A DNA stretch of 5,984 nt, taken from Geobacter sp. (GTDB lineage: Bacteria > Desulfobacterota > Desulfuromonadia > Geobacterales > Geobacteraceae). A program made the position numbers and the translations under genes. The stretch covers positions 1 to 5,984 of the forward strand of contig RPRC01000296.1 in the NCBI GenBank assembly GCA_003857395.1. The letters are read 5' to 3'. The notes under the pieces were generated by a model. It was not told the origin of the DNA. It was given only the letters and a program-made list of their open reading frames with translations, and searched no databases. Numbering within the stretch: position 1 is the first letter of the stretch; each line of letters opens with the position of its first letter. This document shows positions 1 to 5,605 of the stretch, in pieces.

Positions 1-6
1 GACCCC

Positions 7-50
7 AATCCGGTTTCGGGTGGACAGCGAATCCGGTTTTAACTGGACAC
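7..50. repeat. Left-end repeats of the IS21 element
   Basis: TGGACA occurs at 21-26 and again at 44-49, exactly 23 bp apart, separated by GAATCCGGTTTTAAC-type sequence. A degenerate outer unit (AATCCGGTTT) starts at 7. The block 21-49 matches the right end in inverted orientation with one mismatch (C/T at position 28). IS21-family ends normally carry several such units as IstA binding sites; that role is inferred here. Confidence 0.85.
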
Positions 51-83
51 TTTTTTGCTGATTTCCGGATTTGGTGTCCAGTT
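41..83. repeat. Inverted repeat inside the left IS end, upstream of istA
   Basis: AACTGGACAC at 41-50 is perfectly inverted as GTGTCCAGTT at 74-83, with 23 bp between the arms. The second arm belongs to a reversed copy of the end-repeat unit (65-91), which resembles the right-end unit at 2519-2545. It lies between the outer end repeats and the istA start. It could form a hairpin in the istA leader or offer IstA a second binding orientation; both roles are inferred. Confidence 0.7.
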
Positions 84-146
84 GATTTCGGACTAACTTT
101 TTCTCATCTTCCTGTCTTATTCCCCGTACCATGCCCGGAAAACTCC

Positions 147-174
147 GGAGGCCATGGTCATGAAAGGCAGGAAG
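147..174 (+). promoter_or_regulatory. Two ribosome binding sites for alternative istA starts
   Basis: GGAGG at 147-151 lies 8 nt before the ATG at 160 and only 2 nt before the ATG at 154, so it serves the start at 160. AGGAAG at 169-174 lies 6 nt before the in-frame ATG at 181. Both 160 and 181 are plausible starts; the start at 154 is poorly spaced. Confidence 0.6.
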
Positions 175-1713
175 AAATCAATGCGTACTATTCGAGAGAT
201 ATTAAGGCTGTATTTTGAGCATGACCTGAGCCAACGAGCAATTGCCAGAGCCTGCGCGGTCTCCCCCACAACCGTTGGTGAGCATCTGGAACGAATCCGG
301 CAGACTGATCTTGACTGGCCTGCAGTTGCCGCTCTTGACGACAGCTCTTTGAAAACTGTTCTGTTCCCTTTAGATGCAGTTCCTTTAGCCCGCAAGATAA
401 TGCCCGACTTTGATTATCTAAGAGCTGAGATGAAGCGCAAAGGGGTCACCCTCCAACTGCTATGGGAGGAATACCGTGCCATCTATCCTGATGGTTACAG
501 CCGCAGCCAGTTCTTTGAGCTTTATCGTCGGCACGGCAAAACCATCGAGCCGGTAATGCGTTTTGTACACAAGGCAGGCGAAAAGCTGTTTGTTGACTTC
601 TCCGGCGATGCTCCAGCCTACGTTGACCGGGAGACCGGAGAACTGATCTCTGTCGAACTATTTGTTGCGGTTATTGGAGCCAGTTCCCGCACCTACGCTC
701 TGGCGGTTGCCAGCCAGCAGATACCGGACTGGACCAAGGCACACATAGGCGCTTTCGAGTATTACGGCGGTTTGCCGGAAGTTATTGTCCCTGATCAGCT
801 CAAATCAGGGGTCAAAACCAGTTGCCGCTATGATCCGGAAATCAATCCTGTCTATTCCGAGTTATGCGCCCACTACGGTGTGGTGGTCATCCCGGCCCGT
901 CCTCTTGAGCCCCGTGACAAGGCCAAGGTTGAAAACGGTGTCTTAAACGCCCAGCGCAGGATACTGGCTGCATTACGCAACCGCACCTTCTTCTCCCTGA
1001 CTGAAATCAATGACGCCATTGCTGTTGAACTTGAGAAACTGAACAACCGTCCCATGCAGGGCCTTGGCAAGTCCAGAAGCGAGCTCTTTGCCGAGATTGA
1101 CAAACCTGCACTCAAGGCGCTGCCTGCTGAACGGTTCCAGCTCCGTGAATGGAAGAAGGCCAAGGTCAATATCGACTATCATATTACGGTGCAGGGTTCC
1201 TGGTACAGCGTTCCCTATACCCTGATCGGCAAGGAGGTTGAGGTCTGCCTGACCATCTCCACGATCGAGGTGCTCCATAACGGCAAGCGGGTAGCCTCCC
1301 ATCTCCGTACCCACAAGAAGGGGTTCTATGTCACCGCAGATGAGCACCGCCCCCACAGCCACAAGGAACACCTTGAATGGACGCCGGAGCGGATGAAGCA
1401 CTGGGGCGAAAGCATAGGCCCGCAGACCGGTGCCATGATTGAGGCCATCATCAAAACCGTTGTCCATCCTGAGCATGCCTATCGCAGATGCCTGGGGCTG
1501 TTACGCCTTGCCAAGAAGTGTGGCAATGAACGGCTGGAGCTGGCTTGTAGCAGGGCAATCAAGCTGAAAGCTATCGGTTATAAATGCGTCAAGAATATCC
1601 TGGACAAGGGGCTTGAACGAGCTGAGTTGCAGCTTGAACCTGATGAACTGCAACTGCCGCTTGAGCACGATAACATCAGGGGCAGCAGCTACTATGCAGG
1701 GGGTGCCAAATGA
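160..1713 (+). CDS. istA: IS21-family transposase IstA (DDE recombinase)
   Basis: IstA binds the element ends and catalyses strand transfer. Residues are numbered from the ATG at 154. An N-terminal helix-turn-helix lies at about 26-46 (SQRAIARACAVSPTTVGEHL). The integrase core carries the catalytic triad: D148 in VDFSGD, D214 in VPDQLKSG and E260 in KAKVEN. A beta-barrel-like segment follows at about 345-380 (WYSVPYTLIGKEVEV), then a basic helical C-terminus that in this family contacts IstB. The 519-residue maximum is normal for IstA, and the frame has no break. I favour the start at 160 because of GGAGG 8 nt upstream. ATG 181 (MRTIREIL) also has a good ribosome site and matches where many IstA proteins begin; 154 is least likely. 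The stop overlaps the istB start, indicating one transcript with coupled translation. Confidence 0.95.
   Translation: MKGRKKSMRTIREILRLYFEHDLSQRAIARACAVSPTTVGEHLERIRQTDLDWPAVAALDDSSLKTVLFPLDAVPLARKIMPDFDYLRAEMKRKGVTLQLLWEEYRAIYPDGYSRSQFFELYRRHGKTIEPVMRFVHKAGEKLFVDFSGDAPAYVDRETGELISVELFVAVIGASSRTYALAVASQQIPDWTKAHIGAFEYYGGLPEVIVPDQLKSGVKTSCRYDPEINPVYSELCAHYGVVVIPARPLEPRDKAKVENGVLNAQRRILAALRNRTFFSLTEINDAIAVELEKLNNRPMQGLGKSRSELFAEIDKPALKALPAERFQLREWKKAKVNIDYHITVQGSWYSVPYTLIGKEVEVCLTISTIEVLHNGKRVASHLRTHKKGFYVTADEHRPHSHKEHLEWTPERMKHWGESIGPQTGAMIEAIIKTVVHPEHAYRRCLGLLRLAKKCGNERLELACSRAIKLKAIGYKCVKNILDKGLERAELQLEPDELQLPLEHDNIRGSSYYAGGAK
1698..1703 (+). promoter_or_regulatory. Ribosome binding site of istB
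   Basis: AGGGGG, 6 nt before the istB ATG at 1710 and inside the last codons of istA. It supports initiation at the ATGA overlap. Confidence 0.6.
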
Positions 1714-2456
1714 TGCTGGAACACACCCTTTCCAAGCTGAACGTCCTCAAACTGCATGGCATGGCCGAAGGCTTGACGGAACAGAATCAGAGCACCATGT
1801 ACACGGAGCTTCCCTTTAATGACCGACTGGGCCTGCTGATTGACCGTGAGATTACGGTACGGGACAATCGGAGATTGACCAACCTGCTGCGGGGAGCCAA
1901 ACTCCGCTACAGCAATGCCTGCGGTGAGGAGATTGACTTCAGGACACCAAGAGGACTCAGCAAAGAGGTCATCCTCTCACTGATGCAGAACAACTGGCTC
2001 AAGGAAAAGCAGAACGTGATCATCACCGGCCCCAGCGGCAGCGGCAAGACTTTCATCGCCTGCGCCCTTGCCAACAGCGCCTGCAGGAGTGGCTACAGTG
2101 CCTTCTACATACGGCTGCCGAGACTGCTTCAGGAGATGAACATAGCCAGGGGTGATGGCAGTTATGGCAAACAGCTCACCAAGCTTGCCAGATGCAGCCT
2201 GCTGGTGATTGATGACTGGGGACTGGCAAAGCTTGCAGACAAAGAGCGCCGGGACATCCTGGAAGTGCTGGAAGACCGGCATGGCATAAGTTCTACCATC
2301 ATCTCAAGCCAGATCCCTCTGGACAGGTGGCATGACACAATCGGCGATCCGACAATAGCCGATGCCGTGCTGGATCGACTGGTACACAATGCCCATATGA
2401 TCACTATGAATATGAAGGCTGAATCAATGCGAAAACTGATGTCAAAGAGCAGGTGA
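1710..2456 (+). CDS. istB: IS21-family helper ATPase IstB (AAA+)
   Basis: IstB is a DnaC/DnaA-related AAA+ ATPase that assembles on DNA, bends the target and stimulates IstA. At 248 residues it has the usual length. Residues 1-75 form the helical N-terminal domain typical of IstB. Walker A is GPSGSGKT at 107-114 and Walker B is LLVIDDWG at 164-171. A sensor-I-like stretch is IISSQIPLDRW (198-208), and the conserved ADAVLDRLVHNA segment near 217-228 contains the arginine expected to act across subunits. All motifs are intact. The start ATG shares bases with the istA stop (ATGA) and has its own ribosome site. The stop is followed directly by an inner end-repeat unit. Confidence 0.95.
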   Translation: MMLEHTLSKLNVLKLHGMAEGLTEQNQSTMYTELPFNDRLGLLIDREITVRDNRRLTNLLRGAKLRYSNACGEEIDFRTPRGLSKEVILSLMQNNWLKEKQNVIITGPSGSGKTFIACALANSACRSGYSAFYIRLPRLLQEMNIARGDGSYGKQLTKLARCSLLVIDDWGLAKLADKERRDILEVLEDRHGISSTIISSQIPLDRWHDTIGDPTIADAVLDRLVHNAHMITMNMKAESMRKLMSKSR

Positions 2457-2515
2457 ACTGGACACCTCAAATCAAACCAACGACAGGAAGAAAAGAGAGA
2501 AATCACTGTCCAGTT
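2456..2515. repeat. Inverted repeat between the istB stop and the right IS end
   Basis: AACTGGACA begins at the last base of the istB stop codon (2456) and is inverted as TGTCCAGTT at 2507-2515. It mirrors the layout at the left end: one inner unit faces the opposite way from the outer units. A hairpin at the end of the istAB transcript is possible, but no T-run follows the second arm, so I do not call it a terminator. Confidence 0.6.
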
Positions 2516-2599
2516 AAAACCGGATTAGGTGTCCAGTCAGTTCCGGATTTGCTGTCCAGTTAAAACCGGATTCACTGTCCAGATAAAACGGATTGCGCA
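2507..2599. repeat. Right-end repeats of the IS21 element, strict 23-bp period
   Basis: GTCCA occurs at 2508, 2531, 2554 and 2577, giving three successive spacings of exactly 23 bp. Between them lie AGTTAAAACCGGATT-like spacers; the unit starting at 2531 has a diverged spacer (GTCAGTTCCGG). The outermost unit (2577-2599) is degenerate and ends TGCGCA. The array is the inverted counterpart of the left end but has more units, an asymmetry common in IS21 elements. It begins about 50 bp past the istB stop. Confidence 0.87.
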
Positions 2600-2695
2600 G
2601 TCATATGCAACTTCTACTTCATAACCTTCTGCTTCAAGCCCTCGCTTTATAAAATTAGCCGTCTTATTTTCCTTCTCAATAATCAGAATTTGCAT
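2600..2695 (-). pseudogene. 5' fragment of an OmpR-type response regulator, cut by the IS21 element
   Basis: From an ATG at 2695 the frame gives MQILIIEKENKTANFIKRGL followed by EAEGYEVEVAYD, the beta1-alpha1-beta2 start of a receiver domain, most like heavy-metal-type OmpR-family regulators. A good Shine-Dalgarno (AAGGGA, 7 nt spacing) precedes it. After the Asp of AYD, where a Gly is usual, the sequence turns into IS end DNA. The frame runs 20 more codons through the end repeats to a stop at 2537, so a 52-residue dead product is possible. The phosphoacceptor Asp, the rest of the receiver and the DNA-binding domain are missing and should lie beyond the left side of the element. The usual acidic pair after beta1 (E-D) reads E-K here. 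The gene starts 65 bp after the dinB stop on the same strand; whether it was cotranscribed is unknown. Confidence 0.8.
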
Positions 2696-2700
2696 TGAAA

Positions 2701-2706
2701 AATCCC
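2701..2706 (-). promoter_or_regulatory. Ribosome binding site of the interrupted response regulator
   Basis: On the minus strand GGGATT sits within AAGGGATTTTTCA directly before the ATG at 2695, giving a spacing of about 7 nt from AAGGGA. It fixes the start of the fragment and rules out reading it as part of a longer frame that begins inside dinB. A weak hairpin (TTCGT/ACGAA, 2707-2721) abuts it. Confidence 0.5.
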
Positions 2707-2760
2707 TTCGTAGCGCACGAAAAATACCTGTTGTTTGGCGAGTCGGAAACGTACCTTCAA

Positions 2761-4032
2761 TCACTTGACGTCTATTTTGCGTATTCCCTCTGGCCGCCAG
2801 GCAGGAGATATGACGGTAGAGCCTTCCAGCTTTCTGTCCTGGCAATCCTTCCCTTTTTCCATTAAGGACCCAAACGTGACCGCAAACTCACCAAACCGGT
2901 TGTTGACTTCATCCATGGCATTGGTAAGGAATAGTTTTTTTCTATCCTCCTGGAACAGTGGCAACTGTTCACTGCTATGCTGCAGGTTCGTGAGTCGCAC
3001 GCCCAGCATTCGCACCGGTTGCGTGTGCACTGTTGAATCGTAGAGTTGCACTGCCGCTCGGTATATCTCATCACTTTGATTTACGTATCCGGAAAGAGTC
3101 ATCTGCTTGCCAAAGCTGGAGAAAAAGTCAGCATACCTGACATAGAAGTGCACTGTTTTCCCTGCGACCCGATACCTTCTAGCCCGCCGCCCAACCATCT
3201 CAGACAGTTTGAGGATGTATTTCAGGACGTCCTTCCGATCCTCAATGTCCCGATCGAGTGTGCTGGAGTGTCCCACGGACTTTACCGGGTCTGACTCTGC
3301 CATGGGCACTACGGGTGAATCGTCAATGCCGAGTCCCATTTGGATCAGTCTGTCGCCAATAATGCCGAACTTCTTGTGCAAGACATCAACCGGGAATCTA
3401 CCCAATTCGCCGCAAGTGTTGATGCCAAGGAGCTTTAATTGTCGCTCCGTCTTCTTTCCGATACCGCAGATATCGGAGACCGGTGTCCTCTCGAGGAGAG
3501 CGGGGACTTCATCGGGATGGACAACAACCATGCCATCAGGTTTTCGCATCTCGCTGGCGAGTTTGGCCAGGAGTTTGTTGGGGGCAATGCCGATGGAGCA
3601 AGTGAGGTTGAAGCGATGCTTAATCCTTGCTTTGAGGAGCATGGCAATATTTTCTGCTGACCCGTAAAGCTTGCAGGAACCGGTTACGTCAATGAATGCT
3701 TCGTCGATCGAGAAGGGTTCTAAGAGATCTGAATATTCTCCCATCATTTTCATGATTTCCGAGGAAGTGTGGGTGTACCGGCGATTGTTGCCAACTACGA
3801 GGATCAAATTTGGACAGCAACGTCGGCCCTCATATACTGACATACCGGTTTTGACACCGAATGCACGTGCCTCGTAAGAAGCTGTGGTTATGACCGTCCG
3901 GTGCGAAGCGCCGATTACAGCGATAGGCTTCCCGCGCAGAGCCGGATTCAGAGCCTGTTCTACGGAGGCAAAATATGAATTGAGGTCCAAATGCAATATT
4001 TGTCTGTGTATGGTTTTCATGGTTAATTTCAT
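2761..4032 (-). CDS. dinB: Y-family translesion DNA polymerase, Pol IV/DinB type
   Basis: Pol IV-type enzymes copy damaged or mismatched templates at stalled forks, with low fidelity and no proofreading. The 423-residue frame is complete. Catalytic carboxylates are D16 (LHLDLNSYFASVEQ) and D110-E111 (FSIDEAFIDV). F21, five residues after D16, is the expected steric gate that excludes ribonucleotides. Thumb helix-hairpin-helix sequence runs at about 185-214 (ICGIGKKTERQLKLLGI). The little-finger domain covers about 250-385 (SVGHSSTL onward, ending DEVNNRFGEF). QLPLF at 356-360 is a canonical beta-clamp binding motif. The tail ends in ISPAWRPEGIRKIDVK, a typical DinB ending. The start is uncertain: ATG at 4032 or, four codons in, at 4020 (MKTIHRQI); neither has a clear Shine-Dalgarno. 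It lies 77 bp after the helicase stop on the same strand, so it is probably the third gene of an operon. A UmuC/ImpB identity is less likely given the DinB-like length and tail. Confidence 0.93.
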   Translation of the reverse strand: MKLTMKTIHRQILHLDLNSYFASVEQALNPALRGKPIAVIGASHRTVITTASYEARAFGVKTGMSVYEGRRCCPNLILVVGNNRRYTHTSSEIMKMMGEYSDLLEPFSIDEAFIDVTGSCKLYGSAENIAMLLKARIKHRFNLTCSIGIAPNKLLAKLASEMRKPDGMVVVHPDEVPALLERTPVSDICGIGKKTERQLKLLGINTCGELGRFPVDVLHKKFGIIGDRLIQMGLGIDDSPVVPMAESDPVKSVGHSSTLDRDIEDRKDVLKYILKLSEMVGRRARRYRVAGKTVHFYVRYADFFSSFGKQMTLSGYVNQSDEIYRAAVQLYDSTVHTQPVRMLGVRLTNLQHSSEQLPLFQEDRKKLFLTNAMDEVNNRFGEFAVTFGSLMEKGKDCQDRKLEGSTVISPAWRPEGIRKIDVK

Positions 4033-4035
4033 TTA

Positions 4036-4069
4036 GGGTATTGTTTCAATTTTTACCCACAGCATACCC
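4036..4069 (-). promoter_or_regulatory. Competing short inverted repeats in the dinB leader
   Basis: On the plus strand GGGTAT (4036-4041) is inverted both as TACCC at 4054-4058 (5 bp, 13-bp loop) and as ATACCC at 4064-4069 (6 bp, 22-bp loop). On the dinB mRNA the TACCC just upstream of the AUG could pair with either of two GGGTA copies, but not both. No T-run follows, so this is not a terminator. Control of dinB translation is possible, but short arms like these can arise by chance. Confidence 0.3.
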
Positions 4070-4109
4070 GGGGCCGACAAAAAAGGAAAATAAAACAGGC
4101 CCTAGAATA

Positions 4110-5603
4110 TCATGCTGTCCCCTCAGACCATATGGGAAACGGTACGTCCAACAAGCGTCGCGACCTGGTCACCGCCACGTACAAGAGATTGATTTCCTCG
4201 AGGGTTGCTTCACGATCGGGTGCATTTGCCGGATTACCCTTAGCCGCGGCCAGCAGTTTTAGTATCTTTTCGCCATTAATGAAGTCCTTTACCAATGCGA
4301 CATCATCAAACTCTGCGCCTTTCGATTTGTGACAAGTCGAGAGAATAAGCTGTGACTGCTCCTTCTTGACCGCTTTCTCCCGGATCTCCCTGATGAAACC
4401 AAAGAGTCCAGACCCATAGGTGGAAATCAGATCCATGACCATGCCCAGCTCGCGGTCGTCAACTTTTTTTTGATATTCCGTCAGATCCGCATACGACTTA
4501 AACCTCCGGATAAATTCATCCCGGATCCTTTCGTGCTTCCCGACGTATAGATTCAAAATATCATAAAGGCTTGTTCCAGACACGAAAGTATAATTTTCAA
4601 TATCTCCTTCATAAGCAACCTTCAACCCTTTTTTGCAGACAGCTTCAATTGCGTGACTGATGAGGCCCAAATTGCTCCGGGCAAGCACGGCGCGCTCTGA
4701 CTTCCCGCCTTGTGACTTTCCTGGTCCGAGCCCCTTTATTTTGAAGTCATCAACTGAGACCCCCAGCAGTGTTTTTAGGCGAATTACTTCCATTGCTATC
4801 TCTGCGATGGAGTTGCCAAAACGGAAGCTTCCCGACAAGGTAAACCGCGGGAAGCCAACCATACTCAGGCTATCGATAGCACCACGGTACCCATATATGG
4901 ATTGATGTGAATCACCGACAATAACCCTGGTAGCAGGCTGACGCAAGAACACATCCAGCCAACAGGGATTAGAGTCCTGACCCTCGTCGGTCAAAACATG
5001 GGAATACGGTAGAACAGGGGCCTGCAGCTGGAACTTCTTCAGATAGGCATCGTGTGTTATGGGGAGGTTCCCCTCCCACATTTGCTCCAGGATCGATTCT
5101 ACAGCGTTACCAATCTGCTCGATGTGACGATTGGCGAAATATTTGGCGGACACTTCCTTCACAGATTTTACGTAGTCGATATGGTGGACCCGTCGCTCAC
5201 GGCTGTTGCAAAAACGGTTCGCCAAGCTGACAACATGCCGGGCAAAGATCAGCTTGTCCAATTCGTTCGAAAACTTTGGTAGTGGGCTATACCATTCCAG
5301 GACGTCATGCGGCTTGAGATTACCACTCGGGTGCAACTCAAACCCTTTTCCGGATATCATTTCCCGGTAGGCCAGACTGTGTGCAGTCTCCACCTTTACA
5401 TTGGTAAGGCCCTGGCGCTTAAACTTGGCCGTCGCCTCGATCCGAGCGCTCCTATTGTATACGATATAGAGAATGCATGCGTCCGTTCTGGCCTTCGCAT
5501 AATCGATCAGTGTGTGGGTTTTTCCTGCTCCTGCGCAAGCAATAACACATGCGTCTCCTTGGTGCTCGACAACGGCCTGTTGCTCTTCAGTGGGACGAAC
5601 CAA
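4110..5603 (-). CDS. UvrD/FBH1-like superfamily 1 helicase
   Basis: An ATP-driven 3'-5' SF1A-type helicase/translocase of 497 residues, shorter than UvrD or Rep (about 670-720). Motifs in order: Q-motif TEEQQAVVEH (5-14); Walker A ACAGAGKT (22-29); Ia YNRSARIEA; Ib TAHSLAYREM (73-82); motif II TDEGQD (205-210); motif III VGDSHQSIYGYRGA (229-242); motif IV SFRFGNSIAEIA (259-270); motif V LSTCHKSKGAEFDDVAL (421-437); motif VI NLLYVAVTRSR (472-482). All are intact, so an active ATPase is expected. SFRFG-IA, LST-HK-KG-EFD and EE-NLLYVAVTR closely resemble the eukaryotic anti-recombinase FBH1; there is no F-box. The inserts between motifs that form domains 1B and 2B look small, and no nuclease domain follows. 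The start is TTG with a strong GGAGGGG 8 nt upstream, 2 bp after the stop of the HTH gene. dinB lies downstream. A role in clearing recombinase filaments or restarting forks is inferred. Confidence 0.9.
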   Translation of the reverse strand: MVRPTEEQQAVVEHQGDACVIACAGAGKTHTLIDYAKARTDACILYIVYNRSARIEATAKFKRQGLTNVKVETAHSLAYREMISGKGFELHPSGNLKPHDVLEWYSPLPKFSNELDKLIFARHVVSLANRFCNSRERRVHHIDYVKSVKEVSAKYFANRHIEQIGNAVESILEQMWEGNLPITHDAYLKKFQLQAPVLPYSHVLTDEGQDSNPCWLDVFLRQPATRVIVGDSHQSIYGYRGAIDSLSMVGFPRFTLSGSFRFGNSIAEIAMEVIRLKTLLGVSVDDFKIKGLGPGKSQGGKSERAVLARSNLGLISHAIEAVCKKGLKVAYEGDIENYTFVSGTSLYDILNLYVGKHERIRDEFIRRFKSYADLTEYQKKVDDRELGMVMDLISTYGSGLFGFIREIREKAVKKEQSQLILSTCHKSKGAEFDDVALVKDFINGEKILKLLAAAKGNPANAPDREATLEEINLLYVAVTRSRRLLDVPFPIWSEGTA

Positions 5604-5605
5604 TA

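Larger units (their letters stand above)
1..2599 (+). mobile_element. IS21-family insertion sequence (istA-istB), left edge at or just before the window start
   Basis: This is a two-gene IS21-type element: a DDE transposase gene (istA) overlapping an AAA+ helper ATPase gene (istB), flanked by inverted end repeats. IS21 elements move by IstA-catalysed strand transfer, with IstB remodelling the target. The block TGGACAG(C/T)GAATCCGG plus TTTTAACTGGACA is seen from 21 and, in reverse complement, ends at 2581. Weaker similarity (CAATCCG-TTT) continues outward on both sides. On the right it ends at 2599 as TGCGCA, which gives the 5'-TG typical of the family and leaves an intact response-regulator frame immediately outside. 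I therefore place the right edge at 2599 (alternative 2581). By analogy the left edge is about position 1 or one base before it (alternative 21). With 21/2581 the flanks CGGTTTCGGG and GATAAAACGG show no target duplication, which argues for the outer boundaries. Both genes appear intact, so the copy may be active. Confidence 0.92.

Noticed and set aside
82..120. Possible istA promoter (TTGATT with a downstream TCTTAT or CATCTT)
   Set aside because: The -10 candidates are poor or wrongly spaced, so a promoter cannot be supported from sequence alone.
973..1476. Minus-strand open frame of 167 codons across istA
   Set aside because: It is antisense to the conserved IstA core, has no recognisable domain and is best explained as a shadow of the istA reading frame.
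2707..2721. Hairpin TTCGT/ACGAA as a terminator after dinB
   Set aside because: The stem is only 5 bp, and on the minus strand it is followed by the response-regulator Shine-Dalgarno, not a T-run.
2696..2845. Upstream extension of the response-regulator frame into the dinB tail
   Set aside because: The residues before MQILII do not look like a receiver domain, overlap dinB, and a good Shine-Dalgarno sits just before the ATG at 2695.
3209..3667. Plus-strand open frame of 152 codons across dinB
   Set aside because: It is antisense to the polymerase palm and thumb coding region and resembles no known protein.
2761..4032. Loss of a catalytic Asp in DinB because the usual DxD near the N-terminus reads DLN
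   Set aside because: In Y-family polymerases the first Asp and the later Asp-Glu pair bind metal, and all three are present (D16, D110, E111). The second Asp of DxD is not catalytic.
4033..4109. LexA (SOS) box upstream of dinB
   Set aside because: No CTG-N10-CAG palindrome or comparable spaced inverted site is visible. If the operon is SOS-controlled, the site is more likely upstream of the HTH gene, outside the window.
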